DNA of 52,757 bases from an uncultured Alphaproteobacteria bacterium (GCA_913062525.1 CAJXWA010000004.1:1-52757), one strand, 5' to 3'; shown: positions 1 to 8,833, numbered from the stretch's first letter. Numbers and translations: made by a program. Notes: generated by a model not told the origin, from the sequence alone.

Positions 1-936
1 GCCTGCGGAACGTCCTATTATGCTGGAATGGTTGCTAAATACTGGTTTGAAAAACTGGCAAAGCTCCCTGTTGAAGTGGATATTGCCTCTGAATTTAGAT
101 ATCGGAGTATGCCGTTACCCAAAGGCGGTTTAGCGCTCTTCATCTCTCAATCAGGAGAGACTGCAGATACACTGGCCGCCCTTAGATACGCAAAAGAGCA
201 GGGGCAGCATATTGCATCCATCATCAATGCAGAAGAAAGCTCCATGGGCCGGGAAAGTGATTTTGTGTTCCAAACCCAAGCCGGACCAGAAATCGGTGTG
301 GCGTCTACCAAAGCCTTTACCTGTCAATTGGTTACGCTGGCCTGTATCGCAATTCACGCTGGCAAGCAGCGGGGAACATTAACAGCGGAAGAAGAAGCAG
401 AATACAGCCGAGCACTGACAGAGGTTCCCGCGCGAGCCGCTGAAATCCTGGCCAATGACGAGAGTATCAAAGAGCTCGCCAAAAAAATATTTGAAGCCCG
501 AGATATTCTTTATATTGGTCGTGGTCCTGGCTACCCGATTGCCATGGAGGGGGCTCTAAAATTGAAAGAGCTGTCCTACATTCATGCCGAAGGCTACGCA
601 GCAGGAGAGCTAAAACACGGACCAATCGCGCTTATTGATGATGCTGTGCCAGTAATTGTCATTGCACCAACGGATCATTTTTTCGAAAAAACTGCGTCAA
701 ACATGCAAGAAGTTATGGCGCGGAACGCCCAAGTGATTTTCATGTCCGACAGCGAAGGCATGCAAAAATTGGGTGATAAGGCGTTGGGGTCAATCGAAAT
801 TCCAACAGTAAACCCGTTCGTTGCACCGATTTTATACGCCATACCTGTACAAATCCTCGCCTATCATGTGGCAGTATTAAAAGGCACGGACGTTGATCAG
901 CCAAGAAATCTCGCCAAATCAGTTACAGTGGAGTAG
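1..936 (+). CDS. glmS: glutamine--fructose-6-phosphate aminotransferase, C-terminal SIS domains (5' truncated by window edge)
   Basis: Frame is open from base 1 (ACGTSYYAGMVAKYWFEKLAKLPVEVDIASEFRYR) and ends DQPRNLAKSVTVE, typical of GlmS. Confidence 0.95.
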   Translation, partial: ACGTSYYAGMVAKYWFEKLAKLPVEVDIASEFRYRSMPLPKGGLALFISQSGETADTLAALRYAKEQGQHIASIINAEESSMGRESDFVFQTQAGPEIGVASTKAFTCQLVTLACIAIHAGKQRGTLTAEEEAEYSRALTEVPARAAEILANDESIKELAKKIFEARDILYIGRGPGYPIAMEGALKLKELSYIHAEGYAAGELKHGPIALIDDAVPVIVIAPTDHFFEKTASNMQEVMARNAQVIFMSDSEGMQKLGDKALGSIEIPTVNPFVAPILYAIPVQILAYHVAVLKGTDVDQPRNLAKSVTVE

Positions 937-972
937 TTTCAACTAGGGCTTTGAATTCAGATCGATGTATTT

Positions 973-2508
973 ATGACAATAAAACAAAGTAGTTGGTTCT
1001 TTATTTGCTGGATCTTGCTGAGCGCCCTCATTGTTGCGTTGCTCACCCTTACTGAATTTTCCAAGCAAAAAGCAGAACTCATTGGCAAGGCGACTTCATT
1101 GCATCGGTTGGTGTCCCAGCGGGCGGATCAGCATGATGCCCATTTAACCGGTCTGTCTGCGTTAGCGTCTGCAAATGAAAAACCACTCACAGGGATGATG
1201 TTGAACTTGTCCGAAATGATACGGAAGTATTATTCCCGCATATCGCACATCGATTTGATTAAGTTGGACAAAACAAAACCCATTTCAATTTTCTCCACCC
1301 GCGCTACCCGCCAAGATAAAAAGCAGATCAATTTAATTCGGGACGCGGCATATGCGTCAACGGGACGCTTACAAATTATTCCATTACTGGATGGATATTC
1401 TCTTGTAAAACGGTCGCCAAATTCTAATAAAGTCCGGTATGGACTGGCGTTGTTTATTGACGGTCAGAAGCTTTTGGAAAATGACCTAGGATTTGGATCG
1501 CAAACGCAGCTGATCCTGAAAACACAACTTGGTGGCCTGATCTACGAAACACAAGCGCTTGATAAACAGGGCCTGTTAAGCCAAACGGTCCGATATAAAA
1601 GTACGTTGGGTAGTAGAAGTCAGCCTCTTTCCCTGGAAATTATACAGACTATTTCCGCGACAGATTACATTCGTTGGCAATTTATTTTGCCGTTCATTAT
1701 TTTATCTGCTGTTGGTATGGTTTTAACCAGATCATACTTTGATCAAAAGCAAAAAATCCGATTGGCGGAACACCGCGCATTACTAGGTGAACATGAAGCG
1801 CGTATTGCGCAAGCCTCTCGTATCAATGGTTTGGGAGAAATGGCATCTGGGCTCGCCCACGAGATCACACAACCTCTCACAGCTATCCTAAGCCAAAGCC
1901 AAGCCGGCGCGCATTTAGTGGGCGGAAATGCAGAGGAAACGGAGACCCTAAAACAAGTTCTGAAGAGTATCTCAAAGCAGGCAAAACGGGGCGGAGACAT
2001 TATTCAAAGGCTCAGATCTTGGACGACTCATTCTCAAGAAACCATTGAAATATTTGATTTAAATTCTGTTGCTAAAGGTATTCGGGATTTGATGAAGGCA
2101 GATTTAATAGATAGAGAAATTGTTATTGAAACGGCGCTATATTCGGGTAATTTGAAAATCGAAGCTGATCATGTGGCCATTGAACAAGTTGTCTTTAACC
2201 TGGCACGTAACGGTGTCGATGCTATGGAGGGTAAACCCTCTGGTCATCTCGTTCTCTCCACGGACAAAACGGATACTCATGCAATAATTTCTGTGTGTGA
2301 TAATGGCTCTGGGATCTCTGAGAAGGATTTTACGCAGCTTTACGATCCATTTTTTACCACGAAGGAAAATGGCATGGGACTTGGGCTCTCTTTATGTGAA
2401 AATATTGTAAATCGGTACAATGGACATATAGAAATTAAAAATAATCCCTCGGGCGGTGTCACATCTGTCGTAAGCCTACCCCTACTTGAAAATGAGCAGG
2501 GCTTATGA
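973..2508 (+). CDS. membrane sensor histidine kinase (FixL/DctB-type HisKA + HATPase)
   Basis: Two TM segments flank a ~230 aa extracytoplasmic region; H-box GLAHEITQPLTAIL; N box NLARNGVDAM; G boxes DNGSGI and GMGLGLS. Confidence 0.92.
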   Translation: MTIKQSSWFFICWILLSALIVALLTLTEFSKQKAELIGKATSLHRLVSQRADQHDAHLTGLSALASANEKPLTGMMLNLSEMIRKYYSRISHIDLIKLDKTKPISIFSTRATRQDKKQINLIRDAAYASTGRLQIIPLLDGYSLVKRSPNSNKVRYGLALFIDGQKLLENDLGFGSQTQLILKTQLGGLIYETQALDKQGLLSQTVRYKSTLGSRSQPLSLEIIQTISATDYIRWQFILPFIILSAVGMVLTRSYFDQKQKIRLAEHRALLGEHEARIAQASRINGLGEMASGLAHEITQPLTAILSQSQAGAHLVGGNAEETETLKQVLKSISKQAKRGGDIIQRLRSWTTHSQETIEIFDLNSVAKGIRDLMKADLIDREIVIETALYSGNLKIEADHVAIEQVVFNLARNGVDAMEGKPSGHLVLSTDKTDTHAIISVCDNGSGISEKDFTQLYDPFFTTKENGMGLGLSLCENIVNRYNGHIEIKNNPSGGVTSVVSLPLLENEQGL

Positions 2509-3107
2509 GCATTAAAGTCTATTTAGTCGACGATGATGAAGCCGTTCGAGCGGGGTTATGTCTGCTCCTGAAAACCATGAGTTACGATGTCGTGACTTAT
2601 GCAGATCCAACGATATTTTTAAGTGATGTGCGAAACTTGTCACCCGGTTGCATCATCATGGATATTCGAATGCCAATGATTTCTGGTCTAAAAGTTCAAG
2701 AGAAATTGGTTGAGGCCGACTGTTCCTACCCAGTTATTGTAATCAGTGGGCACGGGGATATTAATGCCTGCCGGAAAGCTTTTAAAAATGGTGCCATTGA
2801 TTTCATCAGCAAGCCGGTTGATGAGCAAGACTTGATCGATGCAATTCAAAAGGGCGAGGAAGTTCTTCGAAACATAACCCTAAAAGAAGACGAGATAAGT
2901 GAAGCCAAAACACTTGTTGCAAAACTCACTCCCCGAGAGATAGAAGTGCTTGAAATGATATCGAGAGGGTGGGCGACAAAAGAAATTGCGGCCGCACTTA
3001 CAGTATCGCCCCGCACTGTGGAAAGTCACCGGTCCCATATTTCTGAGAAAATTGGAACAACATCAGTTGCAGAGATGGCGCGGATCGCTATTGAAGCAGA
3101 GCTTTAG
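2505..3107 (+). CDS. FixJ/NarL-type response regulator (REC + LuxR HTH)
   Basis: VDDDEAVRAGL, MDIRMP phosphoacceptor region, LTPREIEVLEMISRGWATKEIAAALTVSPRTVESHR HTH; 4-bp overlap with the kinase gene. Confidence 0.93.
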   Translation: MSIKVYLVDDDEAVRAGLCLLLKTMSYDVVTYADPTIFLSDVRNLSPGCIIMDIRMPMISGLKVQEKLVEADCSYPVIVISGHGDINACRKAFKNGAIDFISKPVDEQDLIDAIQKGEEVLRNITLKEDEISEAKTLVAKLTPREIEVLEMISRGWATKEIAAALTVSPRTVESHRSHISEKIGTTSVAEMARIAIEAEL

Positions 3108-3127
3108 TATCCGTAGGACTACGGATA
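3108..3127. promoter_or_regulatory. perfect inverted repeat TATCCGTAG-GA-CTACGGATA, candidate response-regulator operator
   Basis: 9-bp arms with 2-bp spacer immediately after the RR stop; an additional CTACG half-site at 3141-3145. Confidence 0.5.
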
Positions 3128-3208
3128 GGACCTCGTTGCCCTACGAATTCCGGAACTCTTCCTAACATCATACCTTAATTCCAGAACACACACTTTGGAG
3201 TTAAAATT

Positions 3209-3712
3209 ATGAAAAACATTCGATCTACATTTTTAACAGTCGGTTTTGCAGCGTTTGGTTTAACATTGGCAACATCTGCTATGGCAGCGGAATTGCCAAC
3301 AGCACCTTACCTTCCTCTTGAAATGGCGCAAAAAGCGGCTAATGCCGCCATGCAACAATGTAAAGCGGATGGTTATAACGTCAGTGTCGCAATTGTCGCG
3401 CGTTCCGGCAGCACCAAAGTATTGATTAAAGCAGATGGTTCTGGCCCACACACTGAAGGAAGTGCAACAGGTAAGGCTTTCACATCTGCCAGCATGGGCC
3501 GCGCAACTTTAGGTTTGACGGGCTTTTTAAAAGATCATCGCGAACTTGACGGTTTGAGAGATATGGATGACCGTCTGGTAATCCTTGGCGGCGGCTTGCC
3601 TATCAAAATCAACGGTGCCCTTGTTGGAGGTATCGGTGTTGGCGGCGCACCGGGCGGTGATAAAGATGAGAAATGTGCAAAAGTTGGTTTGGCTGCAATC
3701 GGCGCTGAATAA
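3209..3712 (+). CDS. secreted GlcG/HbpS family (DUF336) heme-binding-like protein
   Basis: Sec signal peptide ending AMA-AE; DUF336-type core (LEMAQKAANAAMQQCKADGYNVSVAIVARSG ... LGGGLPIKINGALVGGIGVGGAPGGDKDEKCAKVGL). Confidence 0.88.
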   Translation: MKNIRSTFLTVGFAAFGLTLATSAMAAELPTAPYLPLEMAQKAANAAMQQCKADGYNVSVAIVARSGSTKVLIKADGSGPHTEGSATGKAFTSASMGRATLGLTGFLKDHRELDGLRDMDDRLVILGGGLPIKINGALVGGIGVGGAPGGDKDEKCAKVGLAAIGAE

Positions 3713-3758
3713 CCAACATCCAAGTTGAGGGTTTGAGTTTTGTTAATGGAAAATAGGT

Positions 3759-4439
3759 ATGAATAAAATCATTTCACTTTGCGCCATATTGTTTTGGTGC
3801 CTTTCAATTTCCAGTGTCAGTAAAGCTCAAACCCCGCCATCGGCAGATGAAAGGGCGCAGTATTCAGCTTTTCATAAAGCCGTCCTTGATGGTGACTTAT
3901 CGAAGGTAAGACAGCTCGTAGCGGATGGTGCAGATATTGAAGAACGTGACGATAGTGGCCGTACCGCCCTCCATATTGCGACTTTCTATTCTCATAAAAA
4001 AATGTTCAGCTTCCTAGTTAAAGCGGGTAGTGACGTAAACGCTTTTGAAGATGACCAGTATGACGTGGTTACCATTGCCGCAGTCGCTAATGATGTTGAA
4101 ATGCTCCAGCTAACTTTGGCGTCCGGCTGCAATCCTAAAAACACAACGAGCCTGTATAAAGGAACTGCGCTAATCGCGTCTGCCCATCTTGGTCATACCG
4201 AAGTCGTCGATGTGCTTTTAAAGGCGAATTCTAACGTGGATCATGTGAACAATTTGGGATGGACGGCATTATTAGAAGCTGTCATTTTGGGCGATGGCAG
4301 CCCAAAATATGTTAAAGTTGTGAAATCATTGTTAGCGTTTAAAGCAGATAAAAATATTGCCGACAATCAAGGGGTAACGCCGCTTGAACACGCCCGGCAA
4401 CGCGGCTACGAAGAGATCATTGAATTGTTGGAAAAGTAA
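3759..4439 (+). CDS. exported ankyrin-repeat protein
   Basis: Signal peptide (MNKIISLCAILFWCLSISSVSKAQ) followed by ankyrin repeats (DDSGRTALHIATFYSHKKMFSFLVKAGSDVNA; LGWTALLEAV). Confidence 0.88.
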   Translation: MNKIISLCAILFWCLSISSVSKAQTPPSADERAQYSAFHKAVLDGDLSKVRQLVADGADIEERDDSGRTALHIATFYSHKKMFSFLVKAGSDVNAFEDDQYDVVTIAAVANDVEMLQLTLASGCNPKNTTSLYKGTALIASAHLGHTEVVDVLLKANSNVDHVNNLGWTALLEAVILGDGSPKYVKVVKSLLAFKADKNIADNQGVTPLEHARQRGYEEIIELLEK

Positions 4440-4462
4440 AAACAAAGACTGTTTGAAACGCC

Positions 4463-5839
4463 TTATAGCAGACACCGGAGTTTCAAGATTGTTCTACGGA
4501 AGTTTGCCTCGATAGCATCTCTTGCTATATGCCTGCCATTTTGAACGTTATGCCGTCCAGCGGACCAGACGTCACTTATGAGTTGATCGTTTGATGCAAA
4601 TACCCAGGCGTCGATTAAGGTATCCCCATTAAGGCCGCAAAGATCTATCGATGACGTATCAAGGGCGATTATGTCTGCCCATGCACCAACTTCTATTGAG
4701 CCACTTTTACGGCCGCTTGCAGCAGCGCCGCCTTGGCAAATGGCGTCGAATAATACTCTGCCATTTGATTTTTCAGGCGAACATAATATGGCGCGTCCCT
4801 TTAGGGAGAGACGTTGAGAATATTCAAGGGCCCGGATTTCATGGACAAGACTAATTGACACGTTGGAGTCAGTGCCAACGCCCATAAGGCCGCCGTGATC
4901 CCTGTAGGAACGAGCGTCAAAAATACCATCGCCTAGGTTTGCTTCTGTAACGGGGCAGAGGCCGGCAACAGCACCGGATAACGCCATATCTAGCATTTCG
5001 GAATCTGTTAAATGTGTTGCATGTACGAGGCACCAGTTTTCTGCCACCTCAAAATTTCCCAACAACCATTCCACCGGGCGTTTGCCATATGCAGCATTGA
5101 TCTCCGAAATTTCTGCGAGTTGTTCGGCTATATGGATGTGAATAGGACCATTTTCATATGTTTGTGTAAGTGCCTGTAAATCAGATTTTGAAACAGCCCG
5201 GAGTGAGTGAGGCGCGATCCCCATGTGATTATCTTGGTGTTTGTTTTGGATGTTGCGGGCGGTGCCGTCCCACAATTTTGAGTATTGATCTAAGTTATTT
5301 TTAAACCGAAGCTGTCCTCCTTGAAGCTCCCGTCCATCGACACCGCCTTGCGCGTAATAAACAGGGAGCAATGTCAATCCAACGCCCGATGTCTCACTCG
5401 CAGTGATAACCCGGTCGCTGGTCTCTGACGGTGCATCATATGGGGTTCCATCGGCTTGATGATGAACATAATGAAACTCTACCACGCTTGCGTAACCGGC
5501 TTCTAACATTTCCATTTGAGCGAATGCAGTGATTGCTTCTAAATCCGTGGGTGTCAAATGTTCAAGAAATGAATACATCAGGGTTCGCCAGGTCCAAAAA
5601 CTATCCTGCCCTGATGCCCCGCGTGTTTCCGTAAGACCAGCTAAAGCCCGTTGGAACCCATGGCTGTGGAGGTTTGCAGGTGCGGGGAGGAGGGATTTTT
5701 CTGTCAAGATGACATCATCATCTAAAGGTATATGGTTTGGATCCACGCGTCTAATTTGTCCCGTGGTATTTATCTCAATACGCACATTTTGGGCCCAACC
5801 CGTTGGAAGAAGAGCATTTTCAGCGAACAAATTGGTCAT
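4463..5839 (-). CDS. hutF: formimidoylglutamate deiminase
   Basis: Amidohydrolase-type protein with NLHSHGFQRALAGLTE and GTDSNVSISLVHEIRALEYSQRL; divergent to hutG. Confidence 0.92.
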   Translation of the reverse strand: MTNLFAENALLPTGWAQNVRIEINTTGQIRRVDPNHIPLDDDVILTEKSLLPAPANLHSHGFQRALAGLTETRGASGQDSFWTWRTLMYSFLEHLTPTDLEAITAFAQMEMLEAGYASVVEFHYVHHQADGTPYDAPSETSDRVITASETSGVGLTLLPVYYAQGGVDGRELQGGQLRFKNNLDQYSKLWDGTARNIQNKHQDNHMGIAPHSLRAVSKSDLQALTQTYENGPIHIHIAEQLAEISEINAAYGKRPVEWLLGNFEVAENWCLVHATHLTDSEMLDMALSGAVAGLCPVTEANLGDGIFDARSYRDHGGLMGVGTDSNVSISLVHEIRALEYSQRLSLKGRAILCSPEKSNGRVLFDAICQGGAAASGRKSGSIEVGAWADIIALDTSSIDLCGLNGDTLIDAWVFASNDQLISDVWSAGRHNVQNGRHIARDAIEANFRRTILKLRCLL

Positions 5840-5860
5840 AGGGTTCCATTTTTCATTGAC

Positions 5861-5882
5861 TTATTATGTCTATACATAATAA
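5861..5882. promoter_or_regulatory. HutC-like operator TTATTATGT-CTAT-ACATAATAA
   Basis: Perfect 9-bp inverted repeat between divergent hutF and hutG; the same core occurs upstream of hutI at 52314-52333. Confidence 0.8.
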
Positions 5883-5940
5883 TCGCAAAATGGGTAAAAT
5901 CAACCAGCCATCACAATAATCTAAAATTAGGAACATACAC

Positions 5941-6738
5941 GTGTCCCCTGTTATTATAGAAGAGGGATCATCCCCGCTAATTCTCGCATTCCCTCATGGT
6001 GGAACAAATGTTCCTCCTGATATTTTTGAAAATTTGACTGAAAATGGTCGAAAGCTTGCTGATACCGATTGGCATATCCACCGGCTTTATGATGGATTGC
6101 TTGAAAATGTAACAACTGTGCAGGCCACCTTTCATCGGTATGTGGTTGATGCCAATAGGGATCCTGCAGGAGTAAGTTTGTATCCGGGGCAAAATACAAC
6201 AGGTCTTTGCCCAGAAACTGATTTTGACGGGCGACCGTTATGGAAAGCCGGATATAAACTGGACAAGGGAGAAATAGAGCGTCGTAGGGAATGCTTCCAC
6301 AGCCCTTATCATGCCGCTCTTGCTCATCAAATCCAACGTGTAAAAAAACAACATGGCATAGCGGTTTTATATGATTGCCACTCCATCAGATCAAAAATTC
6401 CATATTTGTTTGAAGATACATTGCCGGATTTCAATATAGGCACCAATGGCGGTACATCATGTAATTCCAAATTTGAACGAAGTGTCGTCGATGCCTGCAG
6501 CGCCGCGACAAAGTATAGCTCTGTTCTAAATGGGCGATTTAAAGGGGGCTGGACCACCCGACATTATTCAAATCCGACAGAAAATATTCATGCCATTCAA
6601 ATGGAGCTGGCTTTATCAACTTATGCCTCAGAAGAGCAACCTTGGACATATAATAGTGAAGGGGCCGAAAAAATCAGGAATGATCTGAGAAATATTCTTA
6701 AGAGACTAGAAACGTTGTCTTTAACGATCAGAAACTAG
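5941..6738 (+). CDS. hutG: N-formylglutamate amidohydrolase (GTG start)
   Basis: FPHGGTNVPPDIFE ... TDWHIHRLYDGL ... YDCHSIRSKIP; FGase family. Confidence 0.92.
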   Translation: MSPVIIEEGSSPLILAFPHGGTNVPPDIFENLTENGRKLADTDWHIHRLYDGLLENVTTVQATFHRYVVDANRDPAGVSLYPGQNTTGLCPETDFDGRPLWKAGYKLDKGEIERRRECFHSPYHAALAHQIQRVKKQHGIAVLYDCHSIRSKIPYLFEDTLPDFNIGTNGGTSCNSKFERSVVDACSAATKYSSVLNGRFKGGWTTRHYSNPTENIHAIQMELALSTYASEEQPWTYNSEGAEKIRNDLRNILKRLETLSLTIRN

Positions 6739-6745
6739 AAAGACG

Positions 6746-7513
6746 TTACAAATACTTATCGACGATTTGTTGTATTGTGCCATTTTTTTTAAGCTTTAGA
6801 AGAGACGATCTTAGTTTTTGAATTATCTCATCTGATGGTCTTTCTTTATTGCAGGCAAGAACAATGTCCAATCCAACAATAATTAACGGTTTTCCGAAAG
6901 TGGTAGCTGGAGAATAACCGAGATTTTTTGCATCAAAGTAAAAGCCATCAATATTTCCTGCAACAGCATTCAATCGTCCATGAACAAGCATGCGGACGCT
7001 CTCTACATAATCAGTTGTTACTATTTTGGTTAGGCTGTCATCAGTTTCAAATTTTTTGTCAAAACTAACTCCTAGTGGCACTCCAATTTTCAAAGAACTA
7101 AGATTTTCATAGGAGTCTATTGTTTCGTTGGCCGTTGGCAGTATACCCAAACGAATTTGTTTTCCAATAGGTTCGATAATTCTAAATAATGTCTTAGCTA
7201 GTGGAGAGTTTGCGATAAGAGTACAGTCGTGAATATCGGATTTAAATTCCTTTATTAAGCGCTTGAGTGGAACAAGTTTCACATCTGCGGTTTGATCTGC
7301 ATCCTCCAAAATAGCAACAAAGATTTCATATAAATACCCCTGCGGTGCTCCTTTATTATCGAAGAAACTGTATGGGGTTAATTTAAGGATTGGAAACGAA
7401 AGAGGCCTTGTCTCGGTTGCTGCCGCAGCGCTGAGACTGATTGCTAGCGTAATAGTTAGGCTAGCAATCCGTAAAAATCCAGTAATCATCATTTTATTGA
7501 AAATATCCATCAT
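6746..7513 (-). CDS. periplasmic solute-binding protein (SBP_bac_3-like), orphan
   Basis: Signal peptide; FPILKLTPYSFFDNKGAPQGYLYEIFVAIL, C-terminal LKKNGTIQQIVDKYL. Confidence 0.75.
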   Translation of the reverse strand: MMDIFNKMMITGFLRIASLTITLAISLSAAAATETRPLSFPILKLTPYSFFDNKGAPQGYLYEIFVAILEDADQTADVKLVPLKRLIKEFKSDIHDCTLIANSPLAKTLFRIIEPIGKQIRLGILPTANETIDSYENLSSLKIGVPLGVSFDKKFETDDSLTKIVTTDYVESVRMLVHGRLNAVAGNIDGFYFDAKNLGYSPATTFGKPLIIVGLDIVLACNKERPSDEIIQKLRSSLLKLKKNGTIQQIVDKYL

Positions 7514-7550
7514 TGGATCCTTCAGGGTTTGTGATTTGGGTTCTGCGATT

Positions 7551-8177
7551 TTAGGCCGTGCGTCTTATTAATGCAGTTAGGAAACCTGCGCCCATAAGGC
7601 AACTTCCGCTTATGCGGCTAACCAAATTTTGTGTCTTCTGTGACTTGATATGCGCCCGCATTTTATTTGCAAGCATCGCCCACAAGATCACATTGATAAT
7701 GGCGAGCGTTAGGAACGTCGCTTCCAAAATTGCAAACTGTAAAAACACTGGCTGTGATACATCTACAAACTGGGGGACAAAGGCCACAAAGAATATAATT
7801 CCCTTAGGGTTCAACGCTGTTACTGTGAACGCTTTCAGAAACATTTTTTTGTTTTCTGAAGTGTCTGTAACTTCTTTAGCATCAGCAAAAGTCGGCGGTT
7901 TTCGCCACATCTGAAAACCTAACCAGAACAAATAGGCTGCACCTACCAACTTTAGCACTGTGAATAATTCCGCTGATGCAGCTAGAACAGCGCCAGCACC
8001 TAATAACGAAAGCGTAGTTGCAACAAAATCACCAAGAGCGACGCCTGGGACTGTTGCCCATGCCGTCTGTTTACCTTTACCCAAAGCATAACCCACAACA
8101 AGCATAACAGTCGGACCAGGCAGAGCGACAAGGGCAATAGTTGCGATGGTAAATGATATCCAAAGATCAAAAGGCAA
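7551..8177 (-). CDS. LysE/RhtB family amino-acid exporter
   Basis: MPFDLWISFTIATIALVALPGPTVMLVVGYALGKGKQTAWATVPGVALGD is typical of RhtB/LysE. Confidence 0.92.
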   Translation of the reverse strand: MPFDLWISFTIATIALVALPGPTVMLVVGYALGKGKQTAWATVPGVALGDFVATTLSLLGAGAVLAASAELFTVLKLVGAAYLFWLGFQMWRKPPTFADAKEVTDTSENKKMFLKAFTVTALNPKGIIFFVAFVPQFVDVSQPVFLQFAILEATFLTLAIINVILWAMLANKMRAHIKSQKTQNLVSRISGSCLMGAGFLTALIRRTA

Positions 8178-8301
8178 GACTAATTCTCCAATAAGCTAAA
8201 TCAAGAAAGGATTAAAAGCAGTCATAGAAAAGGTTTGCAACATAAAAATTTCTCAGTCTTTAAAGTTTACCCAACACACAATTACGAGGTTCCGTTTTAA
8301 A

Positions 8302-8315
8302 TTGATCTGTATCAA
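8302..8315. promoter_or_regulatory. FNR/FixK-type box TTGAT-CTGT-ATCAA
   Basis: Exact match to TTGAT-N4-ATCAA; AATAAT at 8338-8343 would place the box near -41.5 for the + strand gene at 8377. Confidence 0.65.
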
Positions 8316-8376
8316 TGCCATTGGGAACAGTACAATCAATAATACTAGACGTATTCTAGGTTAGAGGAGGTATTTC

Positions 8377-8817
8377 ATGTTTGAGGCTCCATCTTTAATG
8401 AAACGCGTTGCAATAGGTAAGGGGATTGGTCTGATTATCGGGCTCATCGGTGTTGCCGTCCTCTATTATTTCGCGCCTTCCACCAGTGTCCTTTTTTACT
8501 GGGGCGTCGTTCTTTGGTATACGACACTTGGTGCAATTGTTGGTATTTTTGGCGTATTTACTGAACATCCAATTCTTAAATTCCCAATGCCTTGGTGGCT
8601 ACGCGCGTCTATAATCGGGGGGTGGATGAACTTTGTTCTGACATTCTTTGCCTATGACAGTTTTCAAGTTCTTATGCTTGAAATTTTGGGAGATATTGGC
8701 ATGTCCATCTCTCCGTTTTGGTTCACATTAGAGGGAGCGATTGCTGGGCTTATCATTGGTTGCGTTGCTACACGCTATGGTGGGCAGGGCGAAAATTTGC
8801 CTATAAGTGCGGAGTGA
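8377..8817 (+). CDS. small integral membrane protein of unknown function
   Basis: 146 aa, about four hydrophobic segments, good SD (GAGGAGG) before the ATG. Confidence 0.75.
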   Translation: MFEAPSLMKRVAIGKGIGLIIGLIGVAVLYYFAPSTSVLFYWGVVLWYTTLGAIVGIFGVFTEHPILKFPMPWWLRASIIGGWMNFVLTFFAYDSFQVLMLEILGDIGMSISPFWFTLEGAIAGLIIGCVATRYGGQGENLPISAE

Positions 8818-8833
8818 TTATTGAATTGGAAAA

